64,000 nucleotides of DNA from Rachycentron canadum (GCA_038496675.1 CM076671.1:4708358-4772357); one strand, 5' to 3'. Shown: positions 22,612-37,443, counted from the stretch's first letter. The notes: generated by a model not told the origin, from the letters alone. Numbers and translations: made by a program.

Positions 22612-22675
<64 letters not shown>

Positions 22676-23800
22676 CATCTATCCATCCATCCATCCATCC
22701 ATCCATCCATCCATCCTTTGCTATTTGAAGAGGACGCTTATCCCCACCCTGCTCCCTATACTCTGGAGTCCACTGGCATCACATACATAACATCACCCCC
22801 GTGATTGCACACTTGCCACACCCATGATTACTAATATTGACACTGAAGCCTCACATGCGCATGTCCGTGAGGATGCTGTGTGGTGGGGGGTCCGCTCCTG
22901 TCTGCCTCCATTTATCATCCGCCTTGCTGAGTGCCAGATTGTATATATGCAAGTATGCAGCCTGGTGTTAGAGCGCGAAGCCAGTGAGGAACAGTGCAGT
23001 AAAGTATTTTTTTAAAAAAACCTCAGTGTCCATGCTTGATTATATTGAGGCCCAGCCCTTTTCTTTCTGTGTGAAGCCGACCGGCTTCCTGTGTTTGTGC
23101 GGTTCTCAATCAAAGCTCTGTCAAGCTAGACAGAAGCAGGCACCATTAAAACGGAAATGACTCAATTTTACTATCAACATAAAAGGAAATTAAACCAGTA
23201 AGAGCGTGAATAAATTAATGATTGATGATGATTTATATCATGAATGTAACTTGACATAAATGTATGAGCGTTTAACTAACTATTTTGCTTCTCCACTTTG
23301 TACATGAAGCATTTCTGATGTTCTTATTCATTAAAAAAAAAAAAAAACGGCTTTATTGAACAGTATCTGAACAAGTAAAATCTGGCATAAAGTAACTGTA
23401 TTTACCAATTTAAATAAAATACACATTCGTTGAAGTACTATATTAAAGCACAGTGTTAAAGTTATTTTAGTTTAGGGACATCCTGCCACTAATTACTCCA
23501 CTATATTTACTTGAACTTTACTTACTAATTGATTTACAGTCTTTTACTCTAACTATAATCATCAAATTAATTATGATGCGTTGTTATAGATCATACGAGT
23601 GAACTTGTGTTGAAAAAGAAAACTTGCCTTGTTCAGCAATTTAGTATATTATAGTATTTAGCAATTTAAATTGTATTTTTACTTATAGCATATTTTGCTC
23701 ATAGCATAGTCCTTTAAATAACGTTGTGAAAGAAACAACAACAACAGCAACTAAAGCAATAACTTCATGGTTTAAATTGATATTTCTCTCCATATCCCAT
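21721..23800. other. chst10-map4k4 intergenic region
   Basis: No gene seen. It holds the TATC/CATC microsatellite, a poly(A) run near 23331-23347, and AT-rich sequence. The stretch 22730-23030 is of higher complexity but was not assignable to a repeat family by eye. Confidence 0.5.
22605..22716. repeat. Compound (TATC)n-(CATC)n microsatellite
   Basis: Tetranucleotide run of CTAT units from about 22610 passing into CATC units to 22716, preceded by an imperfect ATAG/CTAT foldback (about 22580-22620). Likely length-polymorphic. Confidence 0.95.
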
Positions 23801-24094
23801 TGACGCGAGAACAATGAAAATGAGGCTCTTATGTTGAAAGCGTTGAGCGGAAGTCTGGGTTTCCGGGCTAGCTTGACACCAGTGGCACCAGTTAGGAGAG
23901 AGCGGACGGGGAGCCCGCTGCTGCCACCTCAACATGGAGTAGCGAGACCCTCGCATTTACTGCTGAGAAGCGGATCCCACGGGGAGGAATAAGCGACGGC
24001 CTCCGTTCAATTTATCCGCCGACGAGCCCGCAAATGATACAGCAGCGAAACATTTTCAGCAAAAGCAACGGAAAGCTCGGCTTTTATTTGAAAG
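23800..24094 (+). promoter_or_regulatory. map4k4: map4k4 promoter-proximal region and 5' UTR
   Basis: GC content rises sharply after an AT-rich intergenic region, with an ETS-like GCGGAAGT near 23848. The start exon carries two upstream ATGs: a minimal ATG-GAG-TAG uORF (23934-23942), and an ATG at 24034 whose frame runs to 24117, overlapping the main start in another frame. The transcription start is not determinable from sequence. Confidence 0.6.
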
Positions 24095-27000
24095 ATGGCG
24101 AACGACTCTCCAGCTAAAAGTCTAGTAGACATAGACTTGGCTTCATTGCGGGTGAGTGCTGCCGAACCGAGCCTGTGTTTTTTTTTTTTTTTTTTCCCCC
24201 CACTCTATCTTTTATTTCACGTTACTCGATAACGACTCTTCGTGTGGCTCAAACGAGCAAGTTTCAACCTGTGCTCCAACGTCTCTCCTCGTTAGAGAGC
24301 TGAAGTATTGAAAATGACCGTTGAGCCAGAGCGAGGTGTTGCCAGTGTCTGGTTTTCCTTTGTTCGAGATGCATTTGGCATGTAGGGTAAACCAGGGCGC
24401 AACAGCTGGCTCACTGTGCACAGTGTTGTCTATAAATGGTAAAACATTCACGTTTTTTTTTTGTTTTTTTTTAAAAATGTATTTCACCTGAAACGCATTT
24501 CTGTCCTTTTTTCTTTTCAGGATCCAGCTGGGATATTTGAATTGGTGGAGGTAGTTGGAAATGGCACCTATGGACAAGTATACAAGGTTGGTTGGAGGCG
24601 CAGTGCATGGCCTGTCCTGTTTTCACAGTGGAGGCTCAGCACAGCCAATGTTTTTTTTCTCTTTATCAAATCTGGGAACAAAGGATCTGACATTAAAAAC
24701 ACTGTTGAGGTGCAGACGATGCCATGTGCCACCACAGCACTGATGGGTGAAAGAAAGACATGTAATATTAGAGTTGCTAGTAATTGTGATTTGTTTTGGC
24801 ATAAGTCTGATCAGAGGCTGTACGCTGTGCAGCTGGGAGGGTGTGTAAAGAGTGAATCAGACAGTCTACAGTCTGATGCATCACCAATCTTGCATCACCT
24901 GTCTCGCTGAAAGGTGGGTGAGGAGACAAGGATGGAGAAACAATATCTGTCACCACATAAATGTGACCTCATGTTTCAGTTTTTTTTGTCTGCAGCTACA
25001 ACATCTTTTTTTTTTTTTTTCATTTTTGTTTTTAACTAAACCAAAATTCATATCCTGTTAAAATCAGAACTTTTCCACTTCAGTTGATGGGAATCTCACT
25101 CTGTGGGCCATCTGCTCTCGGTGTCACGTTTCTCTGTTGAAAATTAACATTGCGGCTGTTGAAAGACATTGCCAAGGAGGGAGAAAGGCAGCGAGCGCTT
25201 GTGTTGGAGTCAAAGATGTGGTCATTGTGTTTAGAGTGTTGGCCTTGGACTTGAGAGTTGTCTGTCCTGGGCTTATGTTGGAATGGGCCTTGTTGTGTTG
25301 TTACCGTTGCAGTTAGCTCATCCATTTTGTTGCTTACTTCTATATGTTATATGTTAAGATCTGTTGAAGCACAGAACAGACTATTAATAGGCTAGTACCC
25401 GCAGGCTAGCCAAAAAAACATCAATTTGCTTGTGCACTAAGCACCAAGCTAAGCTGAGTATTTAATTCTACCAGCCCACAGTGCTCCAGTGACCTGCATT
25501 CAATCCCCCAGCGCACTGAACTCCCAGGATCTGCCCCCGCCTCTGCTCACAGAGCGAACCCATCTGCATACATGTGCTCATAGGCTCACCACACCTGAAA
25601 TCGGCCAGTGCAATGTAGAGAGAGAGAGCGGATGATTGTCACTAGGAAGTGTGATGCTCACGTGCTATCTTCCCACCAGATGGTTTTGAGCCGGGCGCAT
25701 GGGGCAGAGAATTACTGCTTCTCCCTCTTTTTGTCCCTTTAATCTCTCGCTCTATTCACTGTCCAATGTTAATTCTATTTGTGAGTGCTGCTGTGTGGGA
25801 ATGGAGCTTTTACAAGAGAGGGCTGTCAGATTAGCCTGCAGTTGACACAAAGACATGGTCATAACAGCCTGCACAAGATAAGCCAAACTGTCCATAGCGA
25901 AGTCATTGCTCACTGTAGCCTAATGCCGATGCTTGCTGCAGTGGCTGCTTGTCGATCAGCTGTCGATCAGCGCGTCGCCTGTCATGTTAACAAGTCAAAT
26001 GAGCATGTGGCCTATGAGCATGTGCAGTAAGGAGAGTGGTGGTGGAGGCAGGGTTGGGGGGTGGGGTGGCTGCAACTGGTCGAGGAGCAGCTGTCCAGTT
26101 CCAGACAGAACCTGCCGGCCACTCTCACAAAGCTGAGTTTGTCTGCTCACTTTTTTTGTGGTCTCTCAGTCAACTCAGTCAGTCAGATCCACAGAAAGGA
26201 GGTGTTTGTCTGCAGGATTTCAAACACCAACTGACTGAATAATCACAACAGCCCCCCAACTGAAAATGGGGTGGAGTTTCTTCTCCCTCTGAGGCTTTTT
26301 CTGCTTTGTCAAGCACTTGGTCACAGTTTGCAAGGCCCCTTTTTGATAACACAATGCGACCAAGCTTCTTTGCTCTTTGATTTGTGGTGACTTTTGATTC
26401 CTTGGAATTTTTCATTGTTTGAGACTACATAAACCTGAATGTATGGTCTCGCATTGAATTAAAGGTTGTATTTCACAATGGGAGTCAAATGCAGTTTTTG
26501 CAGTTATATTTTTATTTTTGATGAGCTAATCATAATGGACTCATCAGTCTTTTTACTCATACATAAATATCCCGCTATAAAGTGGAGATTATTTATTGAT
26601 ACTGAACATTTTATTGTAATAGGAGATGGCTGTGTTTTTAAAAACAACACCTAGAGGTTGTGAAATGATAAATTTCCTTGTGGACAAGCGCTGGCAGCTG
26701 GCTTCCACTGTCTGGTTAGATTTGTAGCTCTGTTCATTTACGCTTTGATCAGATGGTTCCTGATGGAACCCGTAATCTTGGCAGTTTTAGACTGACACTT
26801 ATTTAACTGCTGCTTGCTTTTAAAGATTTAATATTTGAGAAAGTTTTGAGTTTGAGCAAAAGAAATTATATTTCTCAAAGAAAAAAGTGTTTTGGTGTTG
26901 ATACTGAACCTCAACTATTATAATTTTGGCAAAAGTCAAATAATACTTTGTGCGATGAAGACCTATTAATGATGGCCAACGATAAAATCCCCCAAAAATC

Positions 27001-30000
27001 TATTTATGTTTCTCTGCTGCGTTGCACTGCTTCCGGCTTTACATGTTATCCCAGAAAATTAAAGAACGGAGCTGCTCTCTAAGACCTGAATTGCCATGTC
27101 AAGGTTCTTGTGGCCATGCTGTGCTGTTGGCTCTCCTGCTGCACTCTGTGCCAAGCGGGCAGCCGTTGCCCCTGGAGGGCCTCCAGATTACAGTCAACGT
27201 CTGAAAACACAGCACAGCAGAATTTGACTGACGGCCATAATGAAAATGACGTTATAGCTAAAAAGACCTTTTTTTTTTTTTTTTTTTTAAATCACTAGAT
27301 TTTTGCTTCAGCCAGCTGGGTGATGGAAATCGAAGCCTGGCTCTATAAGCAGATTGAACTCACTTTCACTTGTGTATCATATTATCACCAAAGTGATTAA
27401 TCAGTTTGAAAAGTGCTGTAGTCATAGACTTGTCATCCATAAAGAAAATTTATTGCAATATTTTTTTGTATTTTTTTTTGTATTTTTTTTTTAAACTGGC
27501 AAAATGCTAATGCAGGCTCACATTTTGAATTTGGAAGCTGCAAAAGCACAATCCCTGTCATTGCATCCGGAGCCATGTTCCTCACTTAAGTTTAAATGGT
27601 GCAGAAAAATGCCATTAGTCTTTTTTTGCCTTATAAACCTGGAACATGTCAGCGATGGATCTGTAATACAGTGTAGGACTATACAAGTCTATCGCACACA
27701 GTTTCAAGTCTTAAGTTGTTTTAAAATAATGCATGTATATCCCCACTGCTCTTGCACTGCACAAAGAGCTTCTCTCTGAGTTTCTGCCCCTCCTTCATTC
27801 TTTATCAGCTGGCTCTGGACCAGCTGGCTCAGCAGCCCATCTCAGGTGCCTCACACTGGATATAGGGATTAAAAAAAGAGACTAATGATAACACAGAAGA
27901 AGACATAATTCCTCAAATTGTGCATGGTATGCAGGGAAGATTTGCTCTGCTCTACAGAATAGCCTTATATAGTCAGGCCTGAGGCACCAGAGCCCCTGCT
28001 GACCTGCCTCCTCGCCTCCCTGTCTGCTATGCATCCATGGGGGATGCCAAGACCGTACCCACTAGTATTTTGATAGTGTCACATCTATGGTTGAATTGAT
28101 TGGATGCAGTAGTGTCTCTGACAATCACCAGCAAGTTAATGTGGCTGAAAACTCACCAAGGCATAATCACCAAATGAAAGGATGATTCCTTTAGTAACCT
28201 TACTTGCTCTCTAGGACATGATATCATTGGATGCTTTCAAAAATGAAGACAAATTTCTTCCAATAAGCAAATCCAAGAGCAGCTCATGCTTTGGTCCTAA
28301 AGCTCAGCAGCTCCTCCCCTCCCAGGGCTGTCCTCCACCTCCTTGTTTTTCCCCCCAACCTTAGGGGCAGCCTCACCCCTGCCCTCAAGATAAAAATCGC
28401 TGTCCTCAGGGGGCTAGCTACGCCCGATGGGCACACAGGGTGGGAGCCGGCGTTGAAGAGGGAGTTGAACCTCTTGTGCAATCTGTTAAATGCCTACCAG
28501 TGCCATATGGCACTTGGCGAGACTGGCGCTTACCTCGGGGCAGTGGTTTTTAGTGACTAAAGCAACAAGGTGCTTTGAGTGTTTGTTCAAAAATGAAAGA
28601 AATGGAAGATTGTGGATTTTGTAAAATAGGCTGGGGCTGGAATCTTTCATGCAGTCTGCACACATGTGAAAGATGCTCCAGGTTGCTCACCATTCAGGGG
28701 GTGGGAGATGTTGTTTTTGAGTCTTCATTATTATGTTAAATACTGGATTATTAGATTTTTCCCACATAATAATTATTGTTATATTTTGAGATTCCTGTAC
28801 CAGAAAGATTTAATTAACGTTGACAACATTAATTAAAATGTGCAGTAGGAAATAGTGAAAATGATGATATAAGAATTTTTCAAAACTTGCAGATTTTGTG
28901 CTTAAAAATCATGACTGATGGCTTTCGCTATCAAAAATGATTGATCATTTAATATGCAGGACTATAGCCCCTGTGTTTCTCCAGTAATGAGTGGTTTAGA
29001 TGCCCCTACTAGTCCTTGCTGAAACAGGGGCCTGGGTCCCATATTGTGTCCCACTCACGTTCTTTTTCAATTATTCACTCACTGTGTTAGCATGCATGCT
29101 TGTAAGTACATTCATCTGTGCTCTTCTTGAATAGTAAAGAGGCGTGATGTGTGAAAAACTTGAGCTGAAGTTCAAGCGCTGAATGTCAGACACACATACA
29201 CTCATCCACTTTGCATCCTCTCTAGCTAGCACAGTGTGCGTCTCTTTTGTCTCCCTCTCCCCCACAGTGACCCTAACCCTAATGGGTGTCACAAGACCCA
29301 CAGCGTTCCCTGACTGGCCACGCTGCCTGAACAAAACTCTCTGTGTTTGTCGCTCGTTGCCTGTGTGTTTGCGTGTGTGTGTAGCTCATCGAGGCACCTC
29401 ATTACCCAAGCGACGTCGAGATGAGACACAAAGGTGCTGGCAGAAGAGACAGTCTCTGGCTTGTCGACAGATCTTTTCTCTTCAAGATCACATTTCCTTC
29501 AGAAATCTATTGTTTTTATGTGCTAATGTGCTGGAACAAATAGATCCTCTCATGTAATGGGGACACCTCAGTCCACATCAGGGACGGGATTTTCTCCAGA
29601 GTAAACTCCCCACGCAGCTTGCCTCCATTCATACCATATCCAGTTGAAAAATGTTTCTGAAACAAACTCATTCTCTAGTTTTTATGTTGTTTTAATTATA
29701 TCGTAGCACGGCTGACACACTTATCAAAGTATGCAGCCTTTGGTTATTGCCATTTTTATTACTTTCGCATACTTCAGATGTTGTTAATTCCTGTTTTGTC
29801 ATGAGGAGTGGCTCCACCGTGCAACTCTGATCAATAGATGTATAGTCTCATCACACTGGATTCAGACTGCTATTCAGCTTTCCGTGTGTGCCTCCTCTTC
29901 CCATTCACGCATTTTCATGGGCTCATCGCGTGCCTCCTTGTCTCAGCTTCTCTCCTCTTTCTTTTATCCTTCACTCACTTCACCATTTCTGTCTCTCTAC

Positions 30001-30084
30001 CTCTCTTCTTTGCATCCTTGTCTTTGCCACATCCATCCTTGCATCTCTAGGGAGAGCTGAAGTGGAGGCAGCAGGGCTGAAGCT

Positions 30085-30176
<92 letters not shown>

Positions 30177-33100
30177 ATTGGGTCGGTATGCCACAGCAGG
30201 ATAAAGTGGTAGAGTCCAGAGAGGCAGGGGCAAGGCACAGCCCTGTATGTCATGTGCTGCTTCTTACTGCTGATTGATCATTTCTTTCCCCAGCATTCGT
30301 TGGCTACATGCTACAGAAGTGTGTAAGCAAGACTTAAAATGGACTTGTGGTTTTATGTGTTGAGTTGATGCATCTGTCCTAAAGCTTCCGAAGGTAGTCA
30401 AAGGGTGTGACCTGCCTGTTTTTCACCTTCTGTACACCCACCTACTTTATCTGCCAGTTCAAATGTCACCTCAGATCTTCACATGACCCTTGGTGAGGGG
30501 TCATACATCCCTCATTACCACAATTCTACTGCCAAACCACAGCATCCAGCAACTCTCTCCCTCCCTCGCTGTGTGAACTCATAATATGAAACCGAGTTTG
30601 TTTTGCACCTACATGGCTGGTTAGAAAGCATGTCGCTCAATTTCAGCACTGTGTTGTATAATGGCAGCTTGAAGTAGATTGACCTGGTTAGAAAGCCAGC
30701 CAGGGTTTTGAAATAGTCACTAAGTGTGATTGATCATGCATTAATGTGAAAGATGGGAGGGAGGGAAAGGCTCATTGTGTTCTGGACAGTCAGGATGCAG
30801 TGGATACGAGCCTTGTAGGAAAGTGTATGGGAAACAGTACTCCCCCGTCGTCCACACCGACTCTGTGGGCAGACCACTAACGATACTGCTGAGCATTACA
30901 ATCAGTCCACCCTAAAACATGAATCGCTGGTTTCCTAACAGTGACCTTAGACAACTGTTTTTAATTTGTGTACATTTCAAATCTGGATCCCCTCCACTAA
31001 GGGTGAAATATTGTTAATATTTGTGACAGCACCTGCTGTGTGTTTTCTTCATCTGGCACAGTGTGTGTAGTTCTTAGTTCATACATGCTTGTGAAAGCAT
31101 GCTCATTAATGGGAAAGTTCACTTTCGACTAACCCCTTATGTCAGCACCCAGTTTGATAAAGCACCCTCGCTTATTCAGTTTCTAGCATTGAGTGAGATT
31201 TCTCCACAGCACTGTTAATTGAGCCCTTGTGTATTTTGTTTTAGGGTAGATTTTAACATAATGTCTCCAGCTCTGTAGGCAACAAGTCAGTCAGTGGTTT
31301 AGTGCAGAGCTGGAGAGAGGCCAGCAGCACATCTGGCCATGGTTAAGAGGAGCTGTGATGGAGGAGTGGAGACGGAGGCCAGGGAGGGCTGGGTGATAAC
31401 TCAGTGCCTCAGATAACCCCTCCGGAGCCACGCCTAGGTGGCTGCCATGGGGGGCCCTTGAGGGCCGAACTGCAGCTTTCCTGCGACCGTCCCATTACCA
31501 CAAAGGATCTTTATCTCGGGGCCCCAACCACAGAACTAGAGCTTAAAAGCTCTGACAACTAGCTAATTGTCAGAAAATGCAGTTGTCAACAGTTTTGTAA
31601 ATGATTAAGTGCCTTTTTAAGGACAGTGTTTATAACTGTTGCTTTTAGTCTTTTTCTTCATATGATTGTAAATTGAATATGTCTGTTTTGTACTGTTGAT
31701 CTGACTCGACGTTGGATTCAACTTCTCACTGTCCTCTGACATATTTTATATTATTTGATCAACAATTGATCAGTTAATCATAAAAAATAACCAAAAGTAA
31801 TTAATATAATATATATATATATATTAGAATTAATATAATAATTAGTTGCATTCCTGGTTGACATTGCTATCATGTGGTGTGTCAGTTCTGATGGGATGAT
31901 GAGTTAAGTTAGCACAGAGCACAGTGGGACATGAGGCGACATATTACTGTCTCCGCTTCCAAGATCTTTTTTTTTTTTTTTTTTTTATGACAAAGTTCAG
32001 ACCAGAAGTATATTTTATTTACTTTGATCCCTCTTTGTGTAACCAAATGATTCTCATTGAATATCATTGTGAATGAGAAGAGCATAATTCATGGATGAGA
32101 GGTCTCCAATAACCATAATAACTTAATCATCATGTAGTTATTGTAGAAAGCCACACAAACAAAGGAGTGCTGGATCCAGATATTTGTTCTTTTTATGTGT
32201 TTGCAAAGACGAAATAATAAATTCTGATATATTGCCAGATTTCTTTAAACTCTCAAAGACCCAGAGACACAGTAATGACAGATAGACATGAAAGGGAACT
32301 GGATTCAAACCCTGGCTGTTGCAAGAATTCAGCTTCACTATGTGGTGTGAACTCTACCAGATGCCCAAAATGACTGATATATTGATCAAGAACATACTCT
32401 GTTAAAAGCAACTTTTAAAATGGTTAATTTATGCTTGCATCAAGAATACATGGCTGGGAAATATACTGGATCTGATGTTGACTCTGGTCCTGATTTTGTT
32501 TGCCAATTCCTCCTAGTTAATCATAGATTTGCAGGATCTGTTGAGCAAACTTGGCAGCACCCCTTCTCCAAATACAACTTTCCAAAAGCTTGCCTGTTTT
32601 AATTTGTGCTGATCCACATAATTTGTTATGACTCGTGCAGTGTAGTGTCGCTCCCAAAGTACCTGCTCAGTGTTTACCTTAGTTCAAGGACAATGCATGG
32701 ATGGTGGGAGGAGATAAAACACGCCATGAAACTGTGTGTGATGCATTCATCTCATTACTCATGTCCAATGTTGTGTAACCTCGGTTGTTTTGTGGTATCA
32801 AAACGCAATAACTTTGTGGCCTAGATAACCGTATCTCCACCCAGAAGCTGAGAGACATCTGGGTTTATAAGAGCATAAATCCTTCAGGCTCACAGAGAAG
32901 GAATCATTGGAAACAAATACACTGCACATTCATATCCTCACCCCCCGGTGTCTATTCCAAACCAAGTCTTTAAATCATAAATAAATCCTCTTTAACCAGG
33001 CCTTTTTGACAGGCTGTCAGAGGTTTACACACATTTATCTAGGTTCTGTCAGCTGTGAAATTACAAGAATTAACATCTTTGGTTTATTAACAGTCAAAAA

Positions 33101-36100
33101 GAGTGACTGATGGAACTATTATTGAGTTATCTGGATGGCCTTTCTGTGACTCTGTCTCTGTGTCCTTGGATCAAAGCGTGCTTTGTCTCTTAATAGTATG
33201 AATTTGAGGTTGATAGCTGCAGAGCCGAGACAGACTTGCTTCTTGATTCTTCAACGTGTTGACCTTTATGCCCATTTTTTGACTGCAGAGAGAACCCATC
33301 TTACACGGACAGTGAAATCTGACACCATTTAACTTCTATAGGTGCAGTGTTCCCACCTGGTTTTATGGGTGTGGGCTTGATTGCTTTTAAACAACGTTGC
33401 TTCCTATCATAAGAGAAAAGAGTAATAGTGGCAGGAACGAGTCAGTGTTGACTCTATTTGAGTTTTTTTAGCGCAAATAAATATGGTCATTCTTCCTGTA
33501 TATTATTAATATAAGGCTTTTCGTTATTGATTAACCTGCTAATTATCTCCTCAGTTAATCGATTGGACATTTGATCTGAATTTGTGAACTATCACATTTT
33601 CAAAGGAGCCTAGGTAACATGCTGTTGCTGCGGGCTCGTGATTAACCCAGTACAAGATTGTATCACGCTAATAATGTTTTCCCCCCAGTTCAACGATAAC
33701 AACAGTATTTGTATTATCAAGAAAATAAATTTAATTTCAGTTTAAACTTTTATTCATGGTTTCATATATTCCCTCTCAATTTCTGTGGTTGGAAAGCAAC
33801 GTGTGCAGCAGTGAAACCAGACCAGAACCAACAGATGCGAGATTGAGAGTGTGTTACTGAGACGGAAACAGTTCTCAACTAAAGTTAATTTTCGCCTGAT
33901 CTGTTGGTCTGAAAAATGACATGGAAAAGACTCACACCTGCTGCTAGTCTCCTAAAGGGAGAGGGAGAAACCATGTGACAGGAAATAATAAAAATGAACC
34001 GTCTCTATTCTCAGCCATCTAACTAAGAGTGAGTAGAATGGGACCATAAACAGAAAATAAAATGTTTGTTGTACAACATGTATATAAAGCTCAGGACACC
34101 AGCAGAATCTACTGGTCGTACCAGAACAAATGAGGCAGGAGCAGCAAAACCGCAAGAGTTATTTAGTGGAAGTATTTGATATTTCAAAAGTGATAACTGC
34201 TAATCAATCATCAAAGTGGTTTCAGACTAATGTCCTGTCATTCGACTCAACAATACATAGTTACTTGTAAATTACCATAACATGATATTGTGTGTTGTGG
34301 CATCACAACACGCTTTACAAGTAGAGTGTGGTCTTTTTAACTACCAGATGTTAGGAGATGTGACTTTGTGATTGGATTCATCTGCAGAGCGACAATGATC
34401 GTGGGGAAACTAGACCTATGACAAATTAATTTTAAAGTCGTAATGCAGGTGGGTGTGAGGTTGACTGCTGAGTTCCTCTTGGCTACACCTGTGACCTGCG
34501 AACCTAGCAAGGTGGAGTGTGTCAGTGCTAGCAGCTAGTGCGTGGGGAGCCGACAGCCATAATGTCAGCGTCAGTGTTTTTGTTGCGGTGACCCCTGGGA
34601 TCAAAGTGAAGAGGATTAAAGGCATTGTAAAGTGTCCCTCTTATCCTGCTCTCCTGGCCAGTGAAAAGAGAGGGCCCCTAAGCCGACATGGCTTTTATTG
34701 TCATAATCCATACAGTTTCAATTGACTATGGAATGCACTGTCTAAGATGATGGTGTTGGTGATGGCTATTCATGTTACTGCAACCGCGCACGAGGTCTGT
34801 ACAGTGTTTTGAGATATGTGTGTCCGATACAGTTGCTGCAGCGACCATCAGATTGCCACAGTGTCACTGCAATGTTGTCCCAGACAAAAGGGGAAAACCC
34901 ATACTCATCTGGACCAGCTCCCAAAAATGTTCCGTCTTTTATCTGCTCTCTGAGTTGGGGGTGGAGGGAGGTCGGAGAGAGAGGCCTCTATTTCGGTCCT
35001 TTGTTTATGTAAGGAGTGGCACTGGGGTGTTAGGAGAGCACAGAGGTCTGGGAATGTTGGGTCTATATAACTTGGGAATAACAAATTTATCTGTGCTGTG
35101 TACTGTATATAGTAAGTTTATGAAGCCTGTGGGATACGTGTGTCCTGAGATTGTGCTCTTTGACAATGGTAACTATGAAATTGTTGATTTTTAGTTGACT
35201 GATTACCATGTGAAATTGAAAGTTTTATTTAGATTTATTTAAGCCAGTTTTCATTTCAATAAAATGAAATAAAATGAAATTCAATAAAATGAAATAAAAG
35301 CAATTACAAATGCAACTATAAATATTATAATATTTATTAACATGTCAGAAAATGTAGTTTCCCAGATCTTAAGATGAGTTTTGGGTTATTTGTTTAGTTC
35401 AATCAGCCCAAAACCCAAAGATATTAAACTTAAGTAAAATGAAGAGATGAAGTCAATCCTCACATTTCACATCTATCCTTTATTATTGGAAAGGCAATGA
35501 TCCAAATACCTGCAGGTTAATTACTTGTCAAGTTAATGCATTTGATCCGTGCAGATTCACTTGATCAACCGATTAGTACAGCACAGTGAGTCAGAACGCT
35601 CACCTCTTTTTTTTTTTTTTTTTGGTTTCTTCACAGGGACGACATGTCAAGACTGGACAGCTGGCTGCCATCAAGGTCATGGACGTCACAGAGGTGAGGC
35701 TGGACTGTATATTGTTTCAGCTTGGACACCACAGTGCAGGCATGTAAAGCAATCCTCTGCAAAGACAGGAAATAAAGGCACAACATAATGAGATAGAAAT
35801 CATCTTGTTTGACAGAATATAACTAGGTATTTGCTTGTTCATCTGATCTACTAATCTTAAACCGTTAAAAACATTGTATCCTTTGGTATGTCATGTTTTT
35901 CCAGTCCTTCCAGAGAGTTGCAGATTAGTCATTAGCCAGGTGTTTTTGTTGAGCTTTATGTTGCAACTTCAACACATCAAATGGAGGTACACTGGGATAA
36001 GGATTTTGTTGACAATTTCAATTCCTGAGGAATGATTTTTCTTTATTCTTGTTTTTACGATTATTATATCTCTATAATGTTCCAATGCTCTATATATGTT

Positions 36101-37399
36101 CCAAAAAAAATGTTAAGTGGTCTAAAAAAAATCATGGATATATTTGAGACTTTGCTTTTCTTGTCTGGTTAATATTAACATCTATGGACATTCCATCACA
36201 GAGAAGAAAATGCCATGCTCTTTAATGACACCCCCCACACCATAATAAACAGCAGGGAAAGAGGCAGAGGCAACAGGATGCTTTTGAGTGAAGTGCGTCA
36301 TTGAGCAGCCAGAAGGCTGCCCTCATCTGTGTGAGGTCCTGTCTGATGATGAGAGAAGCCACACAACCACACATGCACATATGCAGAAACACAAAGCAGA
36401 GGGTTTCAGTGTAGCAGAGAAGGCCAGCAGGGCCAACCGCCCACATGGCCATAATAATGATGGAGGAACATGGGCTTAATCACACCATACGTATACACAC
36501 ACACACACACACACACACAAAATCTAAAGTCATCAGATAAATTTTACCAATGCATCACAAGCAACTATTGGACCCTACATGACCTCGAGAAAGGCTAGTG
36601 ACGCAGCAGACAGCCTGTCTGCCCTGACTTGCCTGCTGCCACTCCTCACATAAGCCTAAGTCAGGATGAATCAGAGTTCATACACTTGACTGATTTGTTA
36701 TCATGTATAACCAGTATCGAGAATATTACCCAACTGTTTCCTGTTCTGTGCGACAGACACAAGGTGTGCCTGCCAGACATGAAGCAACCTCCAGGCAACA
36801 GTGCTTCTGTTTAAAGGAAATCATTTGTCACTTGAGGTTTCACTGAAGCTTAAACCTTTACTAAATGTGGCAATAAAGAAACAGTACTACAATAACAGGA
36901 AGCCAAAGTGCTAGACGGTGTTCTCCATCACCTCTATAACAACACGAAGTGCACACTATGTCAAGATGTATGTTGAAGCAGTACACCTTAGGCCAGAGCT
37001 CGGCTATATTCAGTACCTAACACTGACTGATACTAGGCATGTGCCTTTGAGATTAGACTGTGCTAGTTAACCTCCCAGACAGATATCATAGCCCATCACT
37101 TTGCAGCCAAGGCAGATTTTTATTAGCTGCACATGGTTGACTGATTCATCATGTATCGTCACCACCAAAACTGATTCAGCTCTCTGAGATTTAAATTTAA
37201 GTGTGATTACGAGTAAATTTGTAGGCATCGACCAATATATCAGCGTATCACAATGTGTGTAAACAATAATGCACAGTTTCATGTGATTCTCAGTGTTTCG
37301 TGTCGACTGTGAGCCTTCGATTTGAGCCTCTGTTCAGTTGTTCTGTTACCTGATGATCAGTGTGTTACTGAGGCCATGTTGCGCTTTCTCTCTCTCTCT

Positions 37400-37443
<44 letters not shown>

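Larger units (their letters stand above)
24587..35636 (+). other. map4k4: map4k4 intron 2 (11 kb)
   Basis: Largest intron of the window. No exon continuing the kinase frame was found. It holds a (GT)n microsatellite at 30087-30166, several poly(T) runs, AT-rich stretches, and some GC-richer, high-complexity segments (about 25480-25700, 28290-28560, 31300-31540) that could be regulatory. The last of these has GATA-like AGATAAC and E-box-like elements. Assignment as enhancers is inference only. Confidence 0.6.

Noticed and set aside
22605..22716. CRISPR-like regular repetition
   Set aside because: Simple tetranucleotide microsatellite without spacers, in a vertebrate genome.
28291..28560. 89-codon ORF in map4k4 intron 2
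   Set aside because: Not splice-compatible with the kinase frame and not recognisable as a retroelement or other protein.
30087..30166. Cys-Val and His-Thr repeat ORFs across microsatellites (also at 62623-62692)
   Set aside because: Translation of (GT)n/(CA)n tracts; not genes.
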